Of a stretch of DNA of 19,595 nucleotides, positions 7,664-14,273 are shown piece after piece. Source of the stretch: Deltaproteobacteria bacterium (lineage in GTDB: Bacteria; Desulfobacterota; Desulfuromonadia; Geobacterales; Geobacteraceae); contig JAJZQA010000005.1 in NCBI GenBank assembly GCA_021810985.1, positions 1 through 19,595 on the forward strand, written 5' to 3'. Position numbers and translations under genes: made by a program. The notes below the pieces were generated by a model. The model was not told where the DNA came from. It did no database searches and was given only the letters and a program-made list of their open reading frames with translations. Each line of letters opens with the position of its first letter. The first letter of the stretch is position 1.

Positions 7664-8242
7664 ATGACGATTATTTCCTGGCGCCGCCGCGGTATTTTCC
7701 GTAGCGGCCGCTTTCCTCTCATTGCCGGTTTTGTCCTGCTCCTGGTGAGCGTTGCCGGTCCGGCGACGCCGGCCGCATTCCACCCCGGAGCGGCCACCCT
7801 GTTGATGAATCGGGACTATGGCGCTGCTCTCCTTACCGGGCTTCGCGAGGCCCGCTCCAGCATCATCGTTTCCTGCTATCTTTTTAAAACTACCAAGTTT
7901 CCCGGCAACATGCCGCGTCGAATCGCCGATGAATTGATTCGGGCTTGTCAGCGTGGGGTCGACGTCAGCGTAATTCTCGAACAATCCGGGAATGAACGGG
8001 ATTTTCTCAACCGGGAAAACCGTGCCACCGCCTCGCTCCTTACGCCGAGCGGCATCAAGGTTCGTTTTGACTCGCTCCGCAAAACCAGCCACGCCAAGGT
8101 TGTCGTCATCGATGACCGCTGGGTCTTTCTCGGCAGCCACAACCTCACCCACAGCGCCCTGTCCCGTAACAACGAACTCTCCGTCCGCATCGATTCTCCG
8201 GAAATGGCCCGTCAGATACTAACCTACCTCGGAACGCTCTGA
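7664..8242 (+). CDS. Exported phospholipase-D-like (single HKD motif) protein
   Basis: The 192-residue protein begins with a basic N terminus and a hydrophobic stretch (about residues 18-37, ending in small residues near PATPAAF), a probable Sec signal peptide or anchor. The mature part carries one HKD motif, His143, Lys145 and Asp150 (HAKVVVID), followed by the GSHN element at 157-160. One HKD per chain with this length fits the Nuc/small PLD-like endonuclease group, which dimerises to form an active site. The substrate could be nucleic acid or phospholipid and is not decided by the sequence. The ribosome binding site is poor. The 19-nt gap after dnaJ suggests cotranscription. A 219-nt non-coding stretch with a strong terminator follows. 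Confidence 0.85.
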   Translation: MTIISWRRRGIFRSGRFPLIAGFVLLLVSVAGPATPAAFHPGAATLLMNRDYGAALLTGLREARSSIIVSCYLFKTTKFPGNMPRRIADELIRACQRGVDVSVILEQSGNERDFLNRENRATASLLTPSGIKVRFDSLRKTSHAKVVVIDDRWVFLGSHNLTHSALSRNNELSVRIDSPEMARQILTYLGTL

Positions 8243-8398
8243 ACTTTTTCATCTCCGTGAACCCGCGTACTGAAACAGTTCAGCACCAGCAGTGCTGCAC
8301 TCGACCTGAAGATTGTCCGGTGGGAAAGTTACGGATATTTCCGCGCGGCTCGGCAGAGTTCACGACTGATTCGGAAAAAACCGGCCACACACTGGAAT

Positions 8399-8440
8399 AA
8401 AAAAGGCGATGCCGTAAATTTCCCGGGCATCGCCTTTTTT
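8399..8440. terminator. Bidirectional Rho-independent terminator
   Basis: A perfect 15-bp inverted repeat, AAAAAAGGCGATGCC (8399-8413) with GGCATCGCCTTTTTT (8426-8440), has a 12-nt loop and a T-tract on both strands. It lies between the convergent PLD-like gene (plus) and sulfite reductase gene (minus) and would terminate both. The rest of the 8243-8461 gap holds only a minor CAGCAC/GTGCTG hairpin near 8282. Confidence 0.93.
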
Positions 8441-8461
8441 ATCCGACCTGTCTCGAAAGCC

Positions 8462-9124
8462 TTATCCCAGCACGGCCTTCTTGAACTCATCAATACCCAT
8501 CTGCTCGACGATACGGCAGATCCGTTCTTTCTTGCCGCAGTTTTTGTAGAAATCGATGATCTTGGCGATGATTGCCAGGACCTCATCATCCGTGGCGATC
8601 TCCTCCACCAGGACATCTGCAATCCGCGGCCGCATGCCGGAGTTGCCGCCGACCAGAATTTTCCAGCCCTTCGGCGTTCCCATTACACCGATATCCTTGA
8701 CCCAGACCTCAGAACAGGAAAGCATGCAGCCTGAAACACCCATTTTCATTTTGTTGGGGAGTTCCATTGCGTGGTAGACGGCATCAATTTTCAGGCCGAG
8801 GCCGACGGAATCCATCACGCCCCGCTTGCAGAAGGTAGTGCCGGGACAGATTTTGACGCTCCGCACACAGAGGCCGATGGCCGCGCCCGGTGTCTGCTGG
8901 AGATCCGCCCAGATCGCGTCCAGGTCTTCTTCCTTGACGCCGACCAGGGCAATGCGCTGTGCCGAAGTCAGTTTGACGGCCTGAACATTAAATTTATCTG
9001 CCGCATCGCAGATTTTCCGTAGAATGGCCGTATTGGTGATCCCGCCCGGAATATGGGGCGCAATGGCGTAGGTTTCTTTATCGCGCTGCAAAATGGCGCC
9101 TTTTTCCAGAATATCTTTTTTCAT
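8462..9124 (-). CDS. Small siroheme-[4Fe-4S] sulfite/nitrite reductase
   Basis: The 220-residue protein has the paired cysteine motifs of the sulfite/nitrite reductase siroheme-iron-sulfur site: CX5C (Cys93, Cys99 in CPGTTFC) and CX3C (Cys133, Cys137 in CMLSC). The short N-terminal ferrodoxin-like half-domain contains KLTSAQRIAL. The size is far below DsrA/DsrB or CysI, and matches the small monomeric assimilatory-type sulfite reductases described from sulfate- and metal-reducing anaerobes such as Desulfovibrio. It should reduce sulfite (or nitrite) with electrons from an unidentified donor. GGGAGGAT precedes the ATG at the right distance. The gene is the last of the minus-strand block. Siroheme shares the precorrin-2/sirohydrochlorin branch with the cobalamin genes upstream, but a functional link is only inferred. 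Confidence 0.85.
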   Translation of the reverse strand: MKKDILEKGAILQRDKETYAIAPHIPGGITNTAILRKICDAADKFNVQAVKLTSAQRIALVGVKEEDLDAIWADLQQTPGAAIGLCVRSVKICPGTTFCKRGVMDSVGLGLKIDAVYHAMELPNKMKMGVSGCMLSCSEVWVKDIGVMGTPKGWKILVGGNSGMRPRIADVLVEEIATDDEVLAIIAKIIDFYKNCGKKERICRIVEQMGIDEFKKAVLG

Positions 9125-9212
9125 CTAATCCTCCCAGGGAGCTATTTTATCAGCAAGAAAATGTAGCACAGTTTTTTCAGGAAAGAAAGGGTAAGGGCAT
9201 CTTCGTTTTCTC

Positions 9213-10457
9213 TCAGAGACGTTCGGCTGACTCCATGTCCTGGCGGATAAAGCGCGTGCAGAGGAAGCAGAAGCCGGCGGCTGTCGCGATTGCTACGGGG
9301 GTCAGCAACAGGGCTGAGCGAAGTCCCCACTGGTCCGAGAGCCAGCCGAGGATGGTCGGTGAGATGGCATCTCCCAGGGCATGGATGAAGAAAATATTGA
9401 CGGCGAAGGCCATGGCCCGGCAGCCGGAGGAACTCACGTTGACGATCACCGTGTTGAGAGGGCCGGTATTAAAAAAGAGGAAGAATTCGGCAAAAAACAC
9501 CGCCGTGAGGCAGCCGGTGAGCGATGGGGCCGCGATGGCGTAGACGGCGATCGGAGTGCCGATCAGGAAACCCCAACCGGAGACGAGCAGATACCCTTTC
9601 GGCGTCTTTTTTTGGATACGATCGCCAAGCCAGCCGCCGGTGAGGGTGCCGCTGATGCCGGCCAACACCGTAATGGCGCCAAAGAGGGTGTTTCCCCTGG
9701 CCACATCGAGGTGGTGGACTCGGTTAAGGAAGCTCGGCATCCACTGGGCCAGCCCCCCCAGGGCAAAGGTCATGGCGGCCATGGCCAGGGTATTGACCAC
9801 GAACGAGCGATTCCTGAACAGGGCGAGGTAGCCTGCCGAAAGATTTTGCCCCCCCGATTGTTTTCGCAGGGAGCGATCCTGTTTTTTCGGGTCACGGAGG
9901 AACCAGACCGCCACGGCGAGGAACAGTCCCGGTGCACCGACCAGGAGGAAGGCCGAGCGCCAGCCGAAGTGGTAGCCGAGCAGTCCGCCGAGCAGATAAC
10001 CGATGGCGCTCCCGACCGGAATCGCCAGATAGAAATAGGACAGCACCTGGCCGCGGCGCTCCTTGCTGAAATAATCGGCCACCAGTCCCGGTGAGACGGT
10101 GCCGAAGCTAGCTTCACCGATTCCCACCACGGTGCGCGCCGCCAGCAGGGAACGATAGCCGGGGGCAAAACCGGCCAGGGCCGTGGCAAGGCTCCAGACC
10201 GCAACCCCGCAAGAGGCAAGGCTGATCCGGTTGCCCCGGTCGCCCAGCCAGCCGAGCAGCGGGGCGGAGCACATGTAGCAGATCATAAAGGCGCTGCCGA
10301 GAAAGCCGAGGGCGGTATCCGACAGGGCAAAGTCCGCCTTGATCAGCGGGAACACGGCGTAAAGAATCTGCCGGTCGATGTAGTTGAGCAGGTTTACCGC
10401 CAGGAGCAGGGCCAGGGCGTAACGGCTGTACGATGGTGAAGGGCTGTCGTTCGTCAT
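9213..10457 (-). CDS. MFS transporter, spinster-like
   Basis: This 414-residue protein is hydrophobic throughout and consistent with about 12 membrane helices. The first helix ends in NYIDRQ (about residues 25-30). The loop between helices 2 and 3 has the MFS motif A (GWLGDRGNR, about 69-77), with RTVVGIGEASFG further on, features of the spinster-like branch of the major facilitator superfamily. The substrate cannot be deduced. Spinster-like bacterial members are usually annotated only as organic-anion or lipid-related transporters. The ATG at 10457 is chosen because CAGGA lies 8-12 nt upstream. A TTG at 10475 would put that ribosome binding site inside the gene. It lies 87 nt after cbiB with a hairpin repeat between, so cotranscription with the cobalamin genes is possible. 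Confidence 0.85.
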   Translation of the reverse strand: MTNDSPSPSYSRYALALLLAVNLLNYIDRQILYAVFPLIKADFALSDTALGFLGSAFMICYMCSAPLLGWLGDRGNRISLASCGVAVWSLATALAGFAPGYRSLLAARTVVGIGEASFGTVSPGLVADYFSKERRGQVLSYFYLAIPVGSAIGYLLGGLLGYHFGWRSAFLLVGAPGLFLAVAVWFLRDPKKQDRSLRKQSGGQNLSAGYLALFRNRSFVVNTLAMAAMTFALGGLAQWMPSFLNRVHHLDVARGNTLFGAITVLAGISGTLTGGWLGDRIQKKTPKGYLLVSGWGFLIGTPIAVYAIAAPSLTGCLTAVFFAEFFLFFNTGPLNTVIVNVSSSGCRAMAFAVNIFFIHALGDAISPTILGWLSDQWGLRSALLLTPVAIATAAGFCFLCTRFIRQDMESAERL

Positions 10458-10488
10458 AGGTTTAATCCTGGTCAATAGATTTCACAAA

Positions 10489-10550
10489 TTGCAGGGGCAA
10501 CTTCGTGTGGTTGCCCTGATTTGGGCGGCCACACGGAACCGCCCCTACAA
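10489..10550. repeat. Double-hairpin palindromic repeat that supplies the cbiB stop codon
   Basis: The outer arms TTGCAGGGGC (10489-10498) and GCCCCTACAA (10541-10550) are inverted repeats at 9 of 10 positions. Inside are two hairpins, GGGCAAC/GTTGCCC (10495-10501 with 10510-10516) and GGGCGG/CCGCCC (10523-10528 with 10539-10544). Their loops are complementary to each other (CGTGTGG against CCACACG), so the unit can fold as two hairpins or one long imperfect stem. The TAG stop of cbiB (10547-10545) lies in the right arm. The TGTAGGGGC-type end resembles widespread intergenic palindromes of bacteria. Confidence 0.8.
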
Positions 10551-11498
10551 ATATCTGACAGCGATCACTACCCCCCACATTACCAGCAGCAGTGCCATGG
10601 AACCATACATCAGCCGGATCACCCCTTGGTACGATTCCCGGGACAGCTCCCGTAACGGATCGCCGATAGTCGGTTTTTCCACCGGCTGACCGAAATAGCG
10701 GTTCATCCCACCGAGGCGGATTCCAAGGGCTCCTGACGCTGCCGCCTCCGGAATGCCACTGTTCGGGGAGGAATGATTGCTGCCGTCCCGGATCATCATC
10801 TTGAACGACTTGCCTGCGGAAAGCCCGACGATCGGTGCCGCGACAACCATCAGAAAACCGGTCAACCGCGCCGGCAGCCAGTTAGCCAGGTCATCAAAGC
10901 GGGCCGAGGCCCAACCGAATTCAAGGTAGCGCTCGTTTTTGTAGCCGACCATCGAGTCGAGGGTGTTCACCGCCTTGTAGGCCAGCCCCAAAACCGGACC
11001 GCCGATCAGCAGGTAAAAGAGCGGAGCGATGATCCCGTCCGAGGTGTTTTCCGCCACCGTCTCCACCAGTGCCCGCCAGATTTCCGCTTCGTCAAGGTCT
11101 GCAGTGTCCCGGCCGACAATGCGGGAGAGATAATGGCGTGCCCCCTCCAGATCACCAGCAACCAGCCGATCGGCGACCAGACCCGATTCCCGCTGCAGGG
11201 AGCGGGCCGCAAGGCAGGTCCAGGCGAGAACCGCCGCCAGCGCAGCACCCAGGGAGGCATGTAGCGCTGCGGCACCTTTCAGCAGCAAAAATGCCAGCAG
11301 AACTGTTGTCCCGACCACACAGATCAGCAGCAGCACACCCGCGAGTCGTTGGTTCCGGATCAGACGACGCAAGGGCTTTTCCAGTGCGGAGACCAGTCTG
11401 CCGATTCCAACCACCGGGTGGGGCAGCCAGCGCGGGTCGCCCAGGAGCAGGTCCAGAGCGACGGCTGGTAGCAAAATCAATGGAGCTATCCCGAACAT
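10545..11498 (-). CDS. cbiB: CbiB/CobD, adenosylcobinamide-phosphate synthase
   Basis: This 317-residue membrane protein matches CbiB (CobD of the aerobic nomenclature) in length and motifs: LLLGDPRWLPHPVVGIG near residues 17-33, VAENTSDGIIAPLFY and VNTLDSMVGY in the middle, and a hydrophobic C terminus. It joins (R)-1-amino-2-propanol or its phosphate to adenosylcobyric acid, at the inner membrane. Its ATG lies inside the last codons of the cbiH-cbiP fusion gene (13-nt overlap, 11486-11498), so the two are probably translationally coupled. The last codons run into the palindromic repeat, which provides the TAG stop. The protein is still of normal length, so function is probably intact. The C-terminal residues may have been changed by the repeat. 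Confidence 0.95.
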   Translation of the reverse strand: MFGIAPLILLPAVALDLLLGDPRWLPHPVVGIGRLVSALEKPLRRLIRNQRLAGVLLLICVVGTTVLLAFLLLKGAAALHASLGAALAAVLAWTCLAARSLQRESGLVADRLVAGDLEGARHYLSRIVGRDTADLDEAEIWRALVETVAENTSDGIIAPLFYLLIGGPVLGLAYKAVNTLDSMVGYKNERYLEFGWASARFDDLANWLPARLTGFLMVVAAPIVGLSAGKSFKMMIRDGSNHSSPNSGIPEAAASGALGIRLGGMNRYFGQPVEKPTIGDPLRELSRESYQGVIRLMYGSMALLLVMWGVVIAVRYL

Positions 11499-13816
11499 TC
11501 GTCCATCCCGCAGACCCGGAACAGCCGCTCCAGGTCAAGATGCCGCTCCAGATGCTCCGCCAGCAGGTCGAACGGGTCATCTACGCGACTATCAGCGGAA
11601 AAAACGGGAAATCCCTTTTTCCTCCGCAGTCTGTTGAGGAAGGCGCTGCGGAAGACGTGATTATCGAAAATGCCATGCAGGTAGGTGCCAAATACCCGGC
11701 CGTCGGCCGAGACCGCACCGTCAAGAACCGCCACCTCGCAACCGGAACGGCATAGCAGCTGGCTGAAGGGCTTTGCCGTGGGACCGAGGGTCGTATTTCC
11801 CATGTGGATTTCGTAGCCGGAAACCGTATTCCCGGCGTTTGGTGCAATCAACAGGGCAGCGGGCAGCAGCCGTGCCTCTGCCTGGTGGGTTTCCTTTTCC
11901 GGGAGAAGTACCGTCTCCACGTCAAGAATTCCCAGGCCCTCCGCCTTGGCCACGGACGATTCCAGGCCGTCCGGATCGAAAACCTTGGTTCCGAGCATCT
12001 GGTATCCGCCGCAGATGCCGACTATCGGTCCGTCAAAGCTTCGTATTTTCTCAAACAATCCCTGTTGCCGGAGAAAGCGGAGATCGGAAATGGTCGATTT
12101 GCTGCCCGGCAGGATCAGACAATCCAGATCGTCCAGTTCCTCGACCTCTTCGAGGTAACGGAGATCCACATCCTGCTCCCCCTCAAGGGCATCGAAATCG
12201 GTGTAATTTGAAATTCGAGGAAACCTGATCACGCCGATCCGGAGCTTTCCTTCCGCGCTTTTTCCTCCCCGTGTCGCGCTTCTGCGCCGTTCCAACGCCA
12301 CGCTGTCTTCTTCCGGGATGCGGAAATGGCTGAAATACGGGACGACACCCAGTACAGGAATACCGGTCCTCTTTTCGACAAATTCGATTCCGGAAGTCAG
12401 CAGTGAGGGATCGCCGCGAAACTTGTTGATGATTACCCCTTTGATGCGCTTTCGCTCCTCCGGTTTCAGCAACTCCCAGGTGCCGACGATCTGGGCAAAC
12501 ACCCCGCCGCGGTCGATGTCCGCCACCAGCAGGCACGGGCAGTCGGCCATTTCGGCAATCCGCAGGTTGGCAATGTCGTGGGCCCGCAGATTGATTTCCG
12601 CGACGCTGCCGGCGCCTTCGATGACAATATACTGGTAGTTTTCCGCCAGCCGCCGGAAACTATCCTCCACTTTACGAAGGGCTTGCGGCTTGTAGCTGTT
12701 GTACTCCTTGACCGCCATATTTCCAACTGCGTGTCCCTGGACGATCACCTGGCTGCCGGTATCGGAATTGGGTTTGAGAAGCACCGGGTTCATATCGGTA
12801 TGGGGTGCGATGCGGCAGGCCTGGGCCTGAACCGCCTGGGCACGGCCGATTTCGCCCCCCTCGGGCGTGGCAAAGGAATTGAGGGCCATGTTCTGGGATT
12901 TGAATGGCGCCACGGAAAAGCCCCGGTTGCTGAGAATGCGGCAGAAGCCGGCGGCGAGAACCGATTTTCCCACGTCCGAGCCGGTGCCGACGAACATCAC
13001 GGCTTTGCCGTGATGTGTGAGGTGTGAAGGGTTAGGCGTGAGGGGAGAAGCAATGCTTTTATTTTTCCTCTCTCCTTTCTCCTCACCCCTCACGCTATAG
13101 CCTCGCGGGGTTACCATCCGCATCTGCCCGTCAACATAGGTGGCGGAATTACCGATGATGACCAGGGAAAACATGTCGATGCTGTCCAACGGCATCTCGG
13201 CCAGGGTGGAGAGAATCTTTACCTCGCCTTCGCGGCAGGCGTTACGCACGATACCGACCGGGGTCTGGGGAGAACGGGAGGCAAGCAGCAGTTCCCGGGC
13301 ACGCTCGATGTGCCGCACTCTGCCCTTGCTGCGGGGGTTATAGAGGGCCACGACGAAATCGGCCGCGGCCGCCGCCGCCAGGCGCTTCTCGATCAGCTCC
13401 CAGGGGGTAAGCAGATCGGAGAGGGAGATCACGGCAAAGTCGTGCATCAGCGGTGCACCGAGCACCGCGGCCGCGGCCTGCACTGCCGAGACACCAGGTA
13501 CGATTACGACCTCGATATTCTCCGGCGGAGACAATTCCAGCACCAGTCCGGCCATACCGTAGACGCCGGCGTCACCGCTGGAGACCAGGGCGACCGTCCG
13601 CCCTTCCGCGGCGAGCCGCAGCGCCTCCCGGCAGCGCTCCACCTCTCTCGTCATGCCGGAGGAAACGACATCCTTGCCGGTCAGGAGCGGTTTGATAAGA
13701 TCGAGATAAGTCTGGTAGCCGACCACGGTATCGGCGGTCTCGATGGCCTCGCGGGCCTCGTAGGTCATGTTTTTCAGGTTGCCGGGACCGATTCCTATTA
13801 CGTACAGTTTTGACAT
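11486..13816 (-). CDS. cbiH-cbiP: CbiH-CbiP fusion: precorrin-3B C17-methyltransferase plus cobyric acid synthase
   Basis: A single 776-residue frame holds two complete enzymes. Residues 1-240 are CbiH/CobJ: start MSKLYVIGIGPGN, SSGDAGVYGMAG at 79-90, VPGVSAVQAAAA at 106-117, and the family's usual C-terminal end TPRGY at 236-240. It methylates C17 and contracts the corrin ring. Residues 271-776 are CbiP/CobQ: P-loop GTGSDVGKS at 277-285, and a glutamine-amidotransferase domain with nucleophile Cys602 (GICGGYQMLG) and His714 (YLHGIFDN). It amidates side chains b, d, e and g of adenosylcobyrinic acid a,c-diamide. The two enzymes act at distant steps. The 30-residue linker (241-270, Lys/Glu/Ser/Pro rich) is encoded by a repeat and looks unstructured. 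The ATG has AAAGG upstream. The gene follows the GxxExxY element and overlaps cbiB. Confidence 0.92.
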   Translation of the reverse strand: MSKLYVIGIGPGNLKNMTYEAREAIETADTVVGYQTYLDLIKPLLTGKDVVSSGMTREVERCREALRLAAEGRTVALVSSGDAGVYGMAGLVLELSPPENIEVVIVPGVSAVQAAAAVLGAPLMHDFAVISLSDLLTPWELIEKRLAAAAAADFVVALYNPRSKGRVRHIERARELLLASRSPQTPVGIVRNACREGEVKILSTLAEMPLDSIDMFSLVIIGNSATYVDGQMRMVTPRGYSVRGEEKGERKNKSIASPLTPNPSHLTHHGKAVMFVGTGSDVGKSVLAAGFCRILSNRGFSVAPFKSQNMALNSFATPEGGEIGRAQAVQAQACRIAPHTDMNPVLLKPNSDTGSQVIVQGHAVGNMAVKEYNSYKPQALRKVEDSFRRLAENYQYIVIEGAGSVAEINLRAHDIANLRIAEMADCPCLLVADIDRGGVFAQIVGTWELLKPEERKRIKGVIINKFRGDPSLLTSGIEFVEKRTGIPVLGVVPYFSHFRIPEEDSVALERRRSATRGGKSAEGKLRIGVIRFPRISNYTDFDALEGEQDVDLRYLEEVEELDDLDCLILPGSKSTISDLRFLRQQGLFEKIRSFDGPIVGICGGYQMLGTKVFDPDGLESSVAKAEGLGILDVETVLLPEKETHQAEARLLPAALLIAPNAGNTVSGYEIHMGNTTLGPTAKPFSQLLCRSGCEVAVLDGAVSADGRVFGTYLHGIFDNHVFRSAFLNRLRRKKGFPVFSADSRVDDPFDLLAEHLERHLDLERLFRVCGMDECSG
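13036..13095. repeat. Purine/pyrimidine-skewed inverted repeat inside the CbiH-CbiP linker
   Basis: GCGTGAGGGG (13036-13045) and CCCCTCACGC (13086-13095) are perfect 10-bp inverted arms around a 40-nt region. More GTGAGG/GTGTGA-like sequence continues to about 13015. On the coding strand the sequence is a run of GTGAGG- and AAAGGAGA-type units followed by their complement. The composition is quite unlike the enzyme domains on either side and resembles low-complexity intergenic repeats. It stays in frame for the whole linker. Confidence 0.65.
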
Positions 13817-13829
13817 AAAAAACCTTTTG

Positions 13830-13860
13830 AATTAACAGGGATAATCAGGATATTCAGGAT
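13830..13860 (+). repeat. Left terminal inverted repeat of the GxxExxY unit
   Basis: It reads AATTAACAGGGATAATCAGG followed by ATATTCAGGAT on the plus strand. The complement of 14242-14273 matches it at 24 of 27 core positions. The TGA stop of the GxxExxY gene (13856-13854) is inside it. Confidence 0.85.
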
Positions 13861-14243
13861 AAACCCTTTCGATGGAATCTTCGATAATCAAGTTTGGCCG
13901 GCCCGAAATTGATTAGCAGTCCAACCTCTATCCGGGTGGCTTTCAGGTAATTAATGATTTGTGCCTGATGCTCTGGTGCAATAGATTTTGCGGCTTTCAA
14001 CTCCAGAATAACCTTTCTTTCTACAAGAATATCGGCGAAGAATTCTCCGATTTTTTCTCTCCGAAATTGGACGGAAATTGGGACCTGCGATTGCGCTGAG
14101 AGCCCTCTTCCTCGCAGAGCGATGAGAAGGGCTTGTTCGTAGACGGACTCAAGAAAACCAGCACCCAGTTCATTCATTACCTCGAAGCATGCTCCAAGTA
14201 TATTTTCAGTAAGCTCCTGATAAAGAAGACATGGATTTTTCAT
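13854..14243 (-). CDS. GxxExxY protein (PD-(D/E)XK nuclease-like)
   Basis: The 129-residue protein has the naming motif G29-FL-E32-SV-Y35, with a helical N terminus (LTENILGACFEVMNELGAGF). A PD-(D/E)XK-type core follows: Asp71 (FFADILVE), then Glu81-Leu-Lys83 (VILELKA), and HQAQIINYL at 92-100. Family members are about this long and often recur in several copies in a genome; their biochemical role is not established. The putative active residues are all present, so a nuclease activity is plausible. The start and stop codons overlap the flanking inverted repeats. The gene interrupts the cobalamin operon between cbiG and cbiH but is co-directional, and should not stop transcription. It has no known place in corrin synthesis. 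Confidence 0.88.
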   Translation of the reverse strand: MKNPCLLYQELTENILGACFEVMNELGAGFLESVYEQALLIALRGRGLSAQSQVPISVQFRREKIGEFFADILVERKVILELKAAKSIAPEHQAQIINYLKATRIEVGLLINFGPAKLDYRRFHRKGLS

Positions 14244-14273
14244 CCTGATTATCCTGTATATCCCTGTTAAATT
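14242..14273 (+). repeat. Right terminal inverted repeat of the GxxExxY unit
   Basis: It reads ATCCTGATTATCCTGTATAT followed by CCCTGTTAAATT. It is the partner of 13830-13860 and holds the cbiG stop (TAA, 14269-14267). On the minus strand it gives CAGGATAATCAGG directly before the GxxExxY ATG. Confidence 0.85.

Larger units (their letters stand above)
13830..14273 (-). mobile_element. GxxExxY gene unit bounded by terminal inverted repeats
   Basis: The unit of about 444 bp is bounded by inverted repeats of about 31-32 nt (13830-13860 and 14242-14273). The core 27 nt match at 24 positions and are built of ATCCTG/CAGGAT units. It holds one gene whose ATG overlaps the right repeat by two bases and whose TGA lies inside the left repeat, so the repeats enclose the gene exactly. 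The right repeat also contains the TAA stop of cbiG and the CAGGAT sequences that serve as ribosome binding site for the inner gene. The interior is visibly richer in A+T than the cobalamin genes around it. No transposase is present, so movement would need help in trans or a nuclease-driven copying step; mobility is inferred. Confidence 0.6.

Noticed and set aside
9125..9212. Promoter (sigma-54 or sigma-70) before the sulfite reductase gene
   Set aside because: TAAAAT could be a -10, but no -35 lies at the right distance and the GG/GC spacing of a sigma-54 site does not fit.
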